Positions 52,935 through 60,482 of a stretch of DNA of 64,000 nucleotides are shown here, one piece after another. The stretch lies in contig NZ_VFMN01000001.1 in assembly GCF_006715055.1 (NCBI RefSeq), forward strand, positions 186,001 to 250,000, in the 5' to 3' direction. The position numbers and the translations under genes were made by a program. The DNA is from Lapillicoccus jejuensis (GTDB lineage: Bacteria; Actinomycetota; Actinomycetes; Actinomycetales; Dermatophilaceae). Numbering within the stretch: the stretch's first letter is position 1; each line of letters begins with the position of its first letter. Below the pieces are notes generated by a model. That model was not told where the DNA came from. It ran no database searches and saw only the letters and a list, made by a program, of their open reading frames with translations.

Positions 52935-53261
52935 CTACTCCCCGCCGTCCTGGGGGGCGCGCAGGCCCTCGTAGATCTCCTTGCAGGTCGGGCAGACCGG
53001 GAACTTCTGCGGGTCGCGGCCGGGCACCCAGACCTTGCCGCACAGCGCGACGACCGGCTCCCCGGACAGCGCGGACTCGAGGATCTTCTCCTTGCGCACG
53101 TAGTGCGCGAAGCGCTCGTGGTCGCCCGGCTCCTGCAGCTGCTCCTCGGGGCTGGTCTCGGTGCGCTCGAGCACGCCCGTCGACGTGCCCGGCCCCTGCG
53201 GCTCGCCGTACGCCGGCTGCGGCTGGGGGGCGAACGGGTCCTGCGGGGGCTGCGTGCTCAT
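52935..53261 (-). CDS. DUF3039 family protein (putative zinc-binding)
   Basis: A 108-residue actinobacterial protein: disordered Pro/Gln N-terminus, then FAHYVRKEKILESALSGEPVVALCGKVWVPGRDPQKFPVCPTCKEIYEGL, where one Cys and a CxxC could bind zinc. Family function unknown but it is close to universal in the order. Its -10 TAGACT begins with the TAG stop codon of the upstream gene; leaderless ATG 7 nt after. Confidence 0.9.
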   Translation of the reverse strand: MSTQPPQDPFAPQPQPAYGEPQGPGTSTGVLERTETSPEEQLQEPGDHERFAHYVRKEKILESALSGEPVVALCGKVWVPGRDPQKFPVCPTCKEIYEGLRAPQDGGE

Positions 53262-53271
53262 GGCGAGGAGT

Positions 53272-53796
53272 CTAGGCACGCGGCGCCCGCCGCCGGGCCC
53301 ACCAGCGCCACCGGCGCGGGGGCGCGGGCGGTGCCGCGCTCGCCCCCGCGTCCGCCGCCGGCGAGGCCTCCGTACGACGTCGCGCGTCCTCGGCGCGCAG
53401 GGCGCGCCACCGCGCGAGCACCTCCTCGACGTCGACCGTCGGGGCGAGCAGCGGCGGGAGCGGGCCGGTGGCCGGGCGCAGCCGGTCCTCGCGCACCCGC
53501 CGGTTGAAGTCCTCGAGCACCTCGCGGGCGTCGGCCTCCCGGGACACGTCCCGCAGGCTCTCGGGGAACCCGGCCGCCTCGCGGCGCAGCGCGAGCGGGG
53601 CCGGCAGGGCGGCCGACAGGTCGAGGTGCTCGCGCTCGGCGTAGGCGCGCACCCACCAGTCCGGGTCGTGGGGCGAGTGCGGGTCGCCGAGCCCGGTCAG
53701 CGGCTTCCCCGCGCCCGGCAGGTCGTCGAACTCGCCCCGCTCCTGGGCCTCGCGGATCTGCCGCTCGACCCAGGTCTCGCCGTACGACTGCGACAC
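53272..53796 (-). CDS. DUF1992 (DnaJ-homologue subfamily C member 28) protein
   Basis: A 174-residue protein whose N-terminus (SQSYGETWVERQIREAQERGEFDDLPGAGKPL) is the DUF1992 signature, followed by DPDWWVRAYAEREHLDL. A long helix and an arginine/tryptophan-rich tail (RRWRWWARRRAP) follow. Function unknown. GTG 53796 with GAGAGGAG upstream. Its stop codon is shared with the promoter of the DUF3039 gene. Confidence 0.88.
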   Translation of the reverse strand: MSQSYGETWVERQIREAQERGEFDDLPGAGKPLTGLGDPHSPHDPDWWVRAYAEREHLDLSAALPAPLALRREAAGFPESLRDVSREADAREVLEDFNRRVREDRLRPATGPLPPLLAPTVDVEEVLARWRALRAEDARRRTEASPAADAGASAAPPAPPRRWRWWARRRAPRA

Positions 53797-53867
53797 GGGC
53801 GGCTCCTCTCGGGGACGGCCCGGAGCGCTCGCGGCGCCCCCGGCCGGGAGGCCCAGTCTAGGTCGGG

Positions 53868-56687
53868 TCACCCGAGGCGGCGGGTGCCGTGGACCTCCTC
53901 CGGCGTGGTGCGCAGCGGGCCGCCGTCGCGGCCGGCGACCGGGACGTCGTCCGCACCGGCGGCACCGGCGGCGAGGCCGGCCGCGGCACCCACCTTCGTC
54001 GTCATCGAGGAGGGGGTGAGGTACGAGCCCTGGACCCGCACGGTGAACGTCGTCGCGGTCCGGGCGACGACGTCGATCGTCACGCCGTCGACGACCTGGT
54101 GGGTGCCGGCGCCGAGCACGTTGTCGAACGAGTACGGCGTCGTGCTGGCCGGCTCCTGGCGGCGGCAGAGGCCGTAGCCGAGGTCGGTCCAGTAGGCCGG
54201 GTTCGACGAGGAGTGGTCGTAGCACCCGCTCGGGCTGCCGGCGACGGCCGTCCCGCTCTGGCGCACGCGGGTGACGACGACACCGTCGTGCGCCTGGTCG
54301 AGCATCGTCGGGTCGCAGATCGACGAGCTCGGGTCGCCCGGGTCGGTGACGACGTGGCAGTACTGCCCGTGCAGCAGCCCGTCGGCCGGGCCCGCGTCGG
54401 TGCCGTTGGGCCCGGTGACGCCGGCGCGGCCCTCGATGGTCAGGACGCTCCACGGGTCGCGCGGGTCGCGCACGACGACCACCTGGGTGCCGGCGGTGTC
54501 CGCGTCGTCGTTGTTGGCGACGTCGAGGGTGTACGTCGTCACGCCGCTGTGCACGACCGACTGCCGCGAGGTCATCCAGCCGGCCGCGAGGCGGTCGAAG
54601 GCGAGCGCGCTCTGCGGCTTGCAGGCGTACTGGAAGCCCTTGCCGTCGTCGCACCAGCCGTTGTCCGGGCCGCCGGCCGTGCCGCTCATGAGGTCGACCG
54701 GGCTGTCGTACTCGTCGGCGGGGCCGCCACCGGTGGCCGAGTGGTAGGAGTGCGGCCAGTGCAGCGTGTGACCGAGCTCGTGGGCGACGAGGGCGATGTT
54801 GCGCTGGTCGGTGGCCGGGGTCGGCGACTGGCCGTAGAAGGCCGGCAGCCCGCCGACGAAGAAGCCGCGCCCGCTCGTGGACGGCGGGCCCTGGTGCAGG
54901 ACGTCCTGGTTCGGCGAGGACGTCGTCGGCAGGTAACCCGGGCCGCCGAACCCGAACGGCGTCAGGCGGTCGTCGACGACCATGACGTTGGTGTAGGCCG
55001 ACAGGCCGGTCGAGGCGAGGGCCTTGTCGAGGCAGTCGCCCGGGCCGGTGCTCGACGCGCTCGCCGTGAGGGTCACGGTCTGCAGCGCGTTGTAGAAGGT
55101 CGGCCGGTAGGCGTTGCCGGAGACGTTGGCGTAGTAGCGGGCCACGGTGTTGTTGGCCCAGCCGGCGAGCGCGCTGACGTCGGTGCTGGCGCCGGGGATC
55201 GCGGTCCACGAGGCGTCGTACCCGGGGTAGTTGTCCGGCACGTGGCACTTGACGATGCCGATCGAGTCGGAGCCGACCACCCGCTGCATCGGCGCGCGGT
55301 AGACCAGCGCGCCGCGCACGGCGTCGGGGCTGGTGTTGACCGCCAGCGACGGGCAGGGCGCGGTCAGGCCGCTGGGCCGGGGCGCGGTGAGCGAGCCGGC
55401 CACGTCGACGACGAGGTCGGTGGAGACGCCCGCGGTCGTGAGGCAGACGCTGCCGTCCGGGGCGAGCGGGGCGACGACCATGTTGGAGACGACCTGGCCC
55501 GGGCCGTAGTTGAGGTTGCTCGTGCGCGGCGCCGTCGGGCCCTGCGGGTAGACGGTGGTGTAGCCGGACGCGACGGGTGCGACGGCGGTGACGTTGAGGA
55601 CGACGGCGGTCGCCGCACCGAGGCCGACTCGGCCCGCGACGGGCAGGGTGAGGGTGGCGCCGGCCGGCTCGGGGCCGACCCCGGACATCCGGCCGTCGGC
55701 GGTGGCCCGCGCGCGGGTGTCGAGCAGCCGGGCGGGGCCGGGCAGCGGGACGAACGTCGTGGACGGCAGGGTGGCGGCGACGTCGACGACGACGTCGGTC
55801 ACGCCCGGGCTGTAGACGCAGACCTTCCCGGCGCCGGCGCCGCTCGTGCCGAGGCCGGTGACGGCGGCGTTCGCGCGGGTCGTCCCCGGCAGGTAGTTGA
55901 TCGTCGAGGCGGGCGTCGTCGGCTTGGCGCCGCACGGGTAGACCGAGAGGAACCCGGAGGTGCGGGCACCGACGGCGGTGATGTTGAGCACGACCGCGGT
56001 CGCGCTGGTGGGGACGCCGCCGCGACCGGCGACCGGGACGGCCAGCTCGGAGCCCCACACCATCGGGCCGCGACCGGTGACGTCGGTGTCGACGGCCGGG
56101 CGGCCCGGCCGGGTGTCGACCAGGCGCACCGGGGACGGCAGCGGCGACGCGCCGCCGGTCGGGAACCAGCCGCTGACGTCGACGACGACGTGGCTGCGCC
56201 CCTGCACGAGCAGGCAGACGGCGCCGCCGTTGCCGACCCCGACGAGGGCGGCGTTGGCGACGGTCTGGCCGGGCGCGTAGTTGACCGTCGACGAGACGGG
56301 CGCCGGGCGACCGCAGGGGAAGACGCTGACGTAGCCGGAGGTCGTCGACCCGACGGAGGTGACGTTGAGCGAGACCGCCCCCACCCCCGAGGTCGGCAGG
56401 CCCGCGCGTCCGAGCACGGGCAGGGTGAGCACCTGGCCGAAGGCCGGCATCGCCCCGGTCCGGGTGTCGAGGAGCCGGGAGGCCGACGCGAGCGGCACGA
56501 AGCCGGTCGGCGTCGCGCTGGCCGGGAGGGCGACGCCCCCGAGCAGACCGCCGAGGACGGCCGCGACGGCGGCCAGCCCGATCAGGCGCGGTCGCCGCCC
56601 GGAGGGGCGGGGGGCGCCGTACGGCGTCCCGGTGGTGGACCGGGGGCGGTGGCCCCCGGGACGGAGGCTGAGCTCGAGCCGACCCAT
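53868..56687 (-). CDS. secreted zinc metalloprotease with three beta-repeat modules
   Basis: A 939-residue secreted protein. A 34-residue basic lead precedes hydrophobic LIGLAAVAAVLGGLLGGVAL and an ASA cleavage site. Three tandem modules of about 125 residues follow (each RLLDTR or RLVDTR ... LNVT ... G-Y-V/L-S/T-V-Y/F-P-C/Q-G ... V-V-V-D-V), predicted beta-rich. The protease domain has HELGHTLHWPH (His636, Glu637, His640, His646) and Met-turn DLMSGTAGG, like M6/M11 metzincins except that the usual Gly at position 8 is His. ATG 56687 preceded by GAGGAAC. Substrate unknown; likely cell-surface or matrix protein degradation. Confidence 0.8.
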   Translation of the reverse strand: MGRLELSLRPGGHRPRSTTGTPYGAPRPSGRRPRLIGLAAVAAVLGGLLGGVALPASATPTGFVPLASASRLLDTRTGAMPAFGQVLTLPVLGRAGLPTSGVGAVSLNVTSVGSTTSGYVSVFPCGRPAPVSSTVNYAPGQTVANAALVGVGNGGAVCLLVQGRSHVVVDVSGWFPTGGASPLPSPVRLVDTRPGRPAVDTDVTGRGPMVWGSELAVPVAGRGGVPTSATAVVLNITAVGARTSGFLSVYPCGAKPTTPASTINYLPGTTRANAAVTGLGTSGAGAGKVCVYSPGVTDVVVDVAATLPSTTFVPLPGPARLLDTRARATADGRMSGVGPEPAGATLTLPVAGRVGLGAATAVVLNVTAVAPVASGYTTVYPQGPTAPRTSNLNYGPGQVVSNMVVAPLAPDGSVCLTTAGVSTDLVVDVAGSLTAPRPSGLTAPCPSLAVNTSPDAVRGALVYRAPMQRVVGSDSIGIVKCHVPDNYPGYDASWTAIPGASTDVSALAGWANNTVARYYANVSGNAYRPTFYNALQTVTLTASASSTGPGDCLDKALASTGLSAYTNVMVVDDRLTPFGFGGPGYLPTTSSPNQDVLHQGPPSTSGRGFFVGGLPAFYGQSPTPATDQRNIALVAHELGHTLHWPHSYHSATGGGPADEYDSPVDLMSGTAGGPDNGWCDDGKGFQYACKPQSALAFDRLAAGWMTSRQSVVHSGVTTYTLDVANNDDADTAGTQVVVVRDPRDPWSVLTIEGRAGVTGPNGTDAGPADGLLHGQYCHVVTDPGDPSSSICDPTMLDQAHDGVVVTRVRQSGTAVAGSPSGCYDHSSSNPAYWTDLGYGLCRRQEPASTTPYSFDNVLGAGTHQVVDGVTIDVVARTATTFTVRVQGSYLTPSSMTTKVGAAAGLAAGAAGADDVPVAGRDGGPLRTTPEEVHGTRRLG

Positions 56688-56789
56688 GTCGCGTTCCTCA
56701 CGTGAGCGTCCGCGGGCACGGCAGGAGGCCCGCGCCCGCACCATCGGCCGGGGCGGCGGGGACCTGAACGCTTCGGTGCGGGAGGCGCG

Positions 56790-57356
56790 TCAGTTCATCG
56801 AGGGGTCGTCCGGGAAGCTCGCGACGAGCCGCAGGCCGTCGCTCTGGCGCAGCAGCACCTGCTCCCACATCCCCGACGGCTCCGGGGAGAAGGCGTCGCG
56901 CGGCTCGTGGTCGACGAGGTACCAGTCGCCGCGGGCGATCTCCCCCTCGAGCTGCTCGCCCGACCACCCGGCGTACCCGGCGAACACCCGCATGCCCGCC
57001 ACCTCGGGCGCCACGAGCGCGGGCGGCGCGTCGAGGTCGACGAGACCGAGCCCGCCGAAGAGGTGCTTGACCCCCAGCGGCTCCGGGTCGTCGCCGGGGA
57101 CGGTCACGAGGCCGATGGCCGAGTCGGTCTCGACCGGCCCGCCGCGGAACACGCTAGCCGGCCGGGTCGCGACCGCTCCCCACCCGGGCAGCACCGCGTC
57201 GACGTCGGCGGACAGCGGCTGGTTGAGGACGACGCCCTGGGCCCCCCGCTCGTCGTGGTGCAGCACGAGCACGACCGAGCGCCGGAAGACGCCCTCGCCG
57301 ATCTGCGGGGTGGCGACGAGGAGCCGTCCGGCGTGGAACCTGGACGTGGTCGGCAC
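56790..57356 (-). CDS. YqgE/AlgH family protein (DUF179)
   Basis: A 188-residue AlgH/YqgE protein: SRFHAGRLLVATPQIGEGVFRRSVVLVLHHDERGAQGVVLNQPL and VFRGGPVETDSAIGLV, GYAGWSGEQLEGEIARGDWYLVD are diagnostic. Widely conserved with unknown biochemical function, linked to transcription or stress regulation in other bacteria. GTG 57356 is leaderless: GATGAT (minus strand) 6 nt before. Its upstream region is a dense palindrome island. Confidence 0.93.
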   Translation of the reverse strand: MPTTSRFHAGRLLVATPQIGEGVFRRSVVLVLHHDERGAQGVVLNQPLSADVDAVLPGWGAVATRPASVFRGGPVETDSAIGLVTVPGDDPEPLGVKHLFGGLGLVDLDAPPALVAPEVAGMRVFAGYAGWSGEQLEGEIARGDWYLVDHEPRDAFSPEPSGMWEQVLLRQSDGLRLVASFPDDPSMN

Positions 57357-57403
57357 CCGTCCATCATCACCCGCCGTCCCGGCCCGAGCGGCCCCGGACA
57401 CGA

Positions 57404-57520
57404 TCGGTCGCCCCCGAGAACGTCGGGCTCCACCCGAGAACCGTTGTCCGGCGGAGGCGGACATTATCGGGCGACCCGATAATGTCCGGCCCCGCAGGAG
57501 AACCGTTCTCCGGCGGGGCC
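57404..57520. repeat. intergenic palindrome island upstream of algH-like gene
   Basis: Two hairpins lie side by side: GGACATTATCGGG-CGA-CCCGATAATGTCC (57459-57487) and a 33-nt one (57488-57520) with outer GGCCCCGC/GCGGGGCC and inner GGAGAAC/GTTCTCC arms, only an A-G mismatch between. The left part holds CCCGAGAAC twice and TGTCCGGC recurs three times. The island fills the gap between helicase stop (57615) and AlgH start (57356). Confidence 0.8.
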
Positions 57521-57614
57521 TCACCATGTCCGGCGAGGTCGGGGAACGCCGCCGCCCCGCCCGCGCAGGGCGGGACGGGGCGACGACGGGGGCCGTACGA
57601 CGACCCGGGGTGGC

Positions 57615-59831
57615 TCAGTAGCGCGGCTCGCGGCGCGAGGCCGTGCGGGGGGCCGGACGACGGCCGGGACCGCCACCGCGCGGGCCGCCGGGGCGACCGC
57701 CGCGCGGACGCGCCGGGGCCTCGATGAGCCGGCGGTAGACCGCGTCGGGGACGGGGACGCCGGACGGCTCGGTGGCGCCGGCGGCGACGAGCACCTCGTC
57801 ACCGGGGGCCGCGGCGACGGGGGCCGTGTCGACGCCCGCCTCGCGCAGCTGGCGCTCCATGGTCCGCTTCTGGTGCGGCAGCGCGAGGGTGACGACGGCG
57901 CCCTTCTCCCCCGCGCGCGCCGTCCGGCCCGAGCGGTGCAGGTAGTCCTTGTGGTCGGCCGGCGGGTCGACCTGCAGGACCACGGTGACGTCGTCGACGT
58001 GGATGCCGCGGGCGGCGACGTCGGTGGCGACGAGGACCGGCAGCGAGCCGTCGCGGAACGCGCCGAGGACGCGGTTGCGCACGCCCTGGCTCAGGCCGCC
58101 GTGCAGCGCGGCCGCGAGGACGCCCTGCTCGCGCAGCTCGCCGGCGACGCGGTCGGCGCCGAGCTTGGTGCGCACGAACACGATGGTGCGGCCGGGACGA
58201 CCGGCCACCTCGGCGGTGATCCGCTTCTTGTGGTGCGGGTGGACGAGCAGGACGTGGTGGTCCATCGTCGACACGCTGGCCTGCGCCTCGTCGGTCGAGT
58301 GCACGACCGGGTCGGTGAGGTAGCGCTCGACGAGCCCGTCGATGCCGGAGTCCAGCGTCGCGGAGAAGAGCAGTCGCTGACCGCCGCCGGGGATCTTGTC
58401 GAGGATCGCGGTGATCTCCGGCAGGAAGCCCATCTCGGCCATGTGGTCGGCCTCGTCGAGGACGGTGACGACGACGTCGTCGAGCTCCACGGCGCCGCGC
58501 TCCAGCAGGTCGGCGAGCCGACCCGGCGTGGCGATGAGCAGGTCGACGCCGCGCTCGAGGGCGGAGATCTGGTTGGTGTAGCTGAGGCCGCCGGCGACGA
58601 GCTTGTGCCGCAGACCGACGACGTGCACGAGCGGCTCGAGCACGTCGGAGACCTGCATGGCCAGCTCGCGGGTCGGCACCATGACGAGCGCGCGGGGGCG
58701 GCGGGCGGCCGAGCGGCCGCGCTCGTCGGTGAGGGCGAGCAGCCGGGTGACGACCGGGAGGCCGAAGGCCAGCGTCTTGCCCGAGCCGGTGCGGCCGCGG
58801 CCGAGGACGTCCTTGCCGGCGAGGGCGTCGGGGACCGTCGCGGACTGGATCGGGAACGGCGTGGTGATGCCGTCGCGGGCGAGGCGCTCGACCAGCCGCT
58901 CGGGCAGGCCGAGGGCGGCGAAGCCGTTGTCCTCGGCCACGGTCACCGGACCCGTGACCACGTGCGCGCTCGTCGCCTTGGTCCAGGTGTCCGCGGCGAG
59001 CCGCTCCGACTCGGCGTCCTGGCCGGGACGGGTCGGGTGGCCGGCGGTGTGCGCGTGGCCGCCGTGGCGGGGCGCGTCGTCCCGGCGACCGTGGCGCTCG
59101 CCGCGCGACGGCTGGCTGTCCCAGGAGCGGGCCGGGCGCTCCTCGCGGGGTCGGTACGGCGCACGGTCGTCGCGGCCGGCGTAGCCGCCGCGCTCGGCGC
59201 GCTCGCCACGGTCGTCGCGGCTGCGGAACGGACGGTCCTCACGGGGGCGGTACGGCGCACGGTCGTCGCGGCCGGCGTAGCCGCCGCGCTCGGCGCGCTC
59301 GCCACGGTCGTCGCGGCTACGGAACGGACGGTCCTCACGGGGGCGGTACGGCGCACGGTCGTCGCGGCCGGCGTAGCCGCCGCGCTCGGCGCGCTCGCCA
59401 CGGTCGTCGCGGCTGCGGAACGGACGGTCCTCACGGGCGCGGTACGGCGCACGGTCGCCGCGCTCGCCACGCTCGTCCCGGCCGCGGAACGGACGGTCCT
59501 CACGGGGACGGTACGGCGCGCGGTCGCCACCACGGTCGTCGCGGGAGCGGAACGGGCGGTCCTCCCGGGGCCGGAAGCCGCCGCGGTCACCGCGGTCGTC
59601 GGAGCGGAACGGGCGCTCGTCGCGCGAGCGGAACGGGCGGTCGCCGCGGTCGGGGCGGTCGTCGCGGTCGGCGCGGGCGGGACGGTCCTCGCGCGGGCGG
59701 AAGGAGCGCGGCTCGGCGCCGTCGCGGTGGTCGGGGCGGCCGCGGCCGGCCGGGGCCTTGCGAGCGGCGCTCTTCTTCTCGGTGCTCCAGCGCGGCTTCT
59801 TGGCGGAGGACGGGGAGGTGGACGGGGTCAT
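57615..59831 (-). CDS. DEAD-box RNA helicase with long repetitive Arg/Asp N-terminal extension
   Basis: A 738-residue DEAD-box helicase. Residues about 20-250 are low complexity (RDDRAPYRPREDRPFRSRDD repeated), then the core: FAALGLPERLVERL (Q-motif area), GRGRTGSGKTLAFGLPV, PTRELAMQV, IATPGRL, VLDEADHMAEMGF, LLFSATLDSG, VATDVAARGIHV and LHRSGRTARAGEKG. The C-terminus is RG-rich (RPRGGRPGGPRGGGPGRR). The charged RNA-binding tails suggest roles in ribosome assembly or RNA decay, or condensate formation. Start: ATG at 59831; no strong RBS. Confidence 0.92.
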   Translation of the reverse strand: MTPSTSPSSAKKPRWSTEKKSAARKAPAGRGRPDHRDGAEPRSFRPREDRPARADRDDRPDRGDRPFRSRDERPFRSDDRGDRGGFRPREDRPFRSRDDRGGDRAPYRPREDRPFRGRDERGERGDRAPYRAREDRPFRSRDDRGERAERGGYAGRDDRAPYRPREDRPFRSRDDRGERAERGGYAGRDDRAPYRPREDRPFRSRDDRGERAERGGYAGRDDRAPYRPREERPARSWDSQPSRGERHGRRDDAPRHGGHAHTAGHPTRPGQDAESERLAADTWTKATSAHVVTGPVTVAEDNGFAALGLPERLVERLARDGITTPFPIQSATVPDALAGKDVLGRGRTGSGKTLAFGLPVVTRLLALTDERGRSAARRPRALVMVPTRELAMQVSDVLEPLVHVVGLRHKLVAGGLSYTNQISALERGVDLLIATPGRLADLLERGAVELDDVVVTVLDEADHMAEMGFLPEITAILDKIPGGGQRLLFSATLDSGIDGLVERYLTDPVVHSTDEAQASVSTMDHHVLLVHPHHKKRITAEVAGRPGRTIVFVRTKLGADRVAGELREQGVLAAALHGGLSQGVRNRVLGAFRDGSLPVLVATDVAARGIHVDDVTVVLQVDPPADHKDYLHRSGRTARAGEKGAVVTLALPHQKRTMERQLREAGVDTAPVAAAPGDEVLVAAGATEPSGVPVPDAVYRRLIEAPARPRGGRPGGPRGGGPGRRPAPRTASRREPRY
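59155..59512 (-). repeat. 96-bp tandem repeats inside the helicase gene
   Basis: Three near-identical 96-bp units (phase marks at 59155, 59251, 59347, 59443), each encoding a 32-residue RD-rich module, followed by a 69-bp shorter unit to 59512. In frame, so recombination can change the tail length without frameshift. Confidence 0.9.
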
Positions 59832-60002
59832 GACAGCAATCAGCTCACTCACGTGACTCGGGGCGGACACGCCTCGAGCCACGCCTGGTGCGTGACCCCA
59901 AGAAGACGAGCCCTCGGGACGTCGGCGCTCCACGCGCCGTACGGGCCGGTGCGCAGCAGGGTGCTGGCCGACCTGGTGGCCCTCTCCGTGTCGGGAATGC
60001 TC

Positions 60003-60022
60003 GGTGACCGGGGACGGTCACC
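60003..60022. terminator. hairpin after the VanZ-like gene
   Basis: GGTGACCG-GGGA-CGGTCACC, 8-bp perfect arms, 36 nt past the VanZ-like stop on the minus strand and 171 nt upstream of the helicase start; the 227-bp gap 59832-60058 otherwise holds no gene I can support. Confidence 0.55.
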
Positions 60023-60058
60023 AGGGGCGCGGCTGTGCGCCTCGGAGTCAGGGCACCT

Positions 60059-60445
60059 TCAGTCTACCAGCGCCGCGGCGCGGGTCCGACCGCGCGAGCG
60101 CCGGACCCGGGCGACCAGCGCGAGGACGAGCAGCCCGACCACCAACCCGGCCACGTCGGTGAGCGCGTCGAGGACGTCGCCGTCGCGGTGGGGCAGCACG
60201 TAGTGCTGGACGAGCTCGCTCACCGGGGCGTGCACGAGCAGCACGAGCAGGACGGGACGCCACCGACCCCACCACAGCGAGACGAGGACGAGCGGCAGCG
60301 CGAAGATCGCCGGGTGGACGAGCTTGTCGGTCCACGTCGTCGGGCCCTCGATCGTCACCCGCGGCCAGTAGAGCGCGGCCAGCTGCAGCGCCACCGCCAC
60401 CAGGGCCAGGACGCCGAGGAGCGGGGACCGCCGCGTGCTGCTCAC
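60059..60445 (-). CDS. VanZ-like membrane protein
   Basis: A 128-residue protein with four predicted membrane helices: LLGVLALVAVALQLAALYW, LVHPAIFALPLVLVSLWW, VLLVLLVHAPVSELVQHYVL and LTDVAGLVVGLLVLALVARV. The pattern with DKLVHPAIFA and SELVQHY..DGDVLDALTDVAG is that of the VanZ family (phosphate/teicoplanin-related, function unsettled). Leaderless GTG: GAGGCT 7 nt before. Adjacent to the transglycosylase gene on the same strand, 37 bp apart. Confidence 0.85.
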   Translation of the reverse strand: MSSTRRSPLLGVLALVAVALQLAALYWPRVTIEGPTTWTDKLVHPAIFALPLVLVSLWWGRWRPVLLVLLVHAPVSELVQHYVLPHRDGDVLDALTDVAGLVVGLLVLALVARVRRSRGRTRAAALVD

Positions 60446-60482
60446 GCCTCCCAGCCTCGCACGGCCCGCCGGGGCCGGGACG

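Noticed and set aside
57615-59831. Several small antisense genes over the helicase repeats
   Set aside because: Open frames in the opposite strand arise from the 96-bp in-frame repeats and simple composition; no ribosome sites or recognisable domains.
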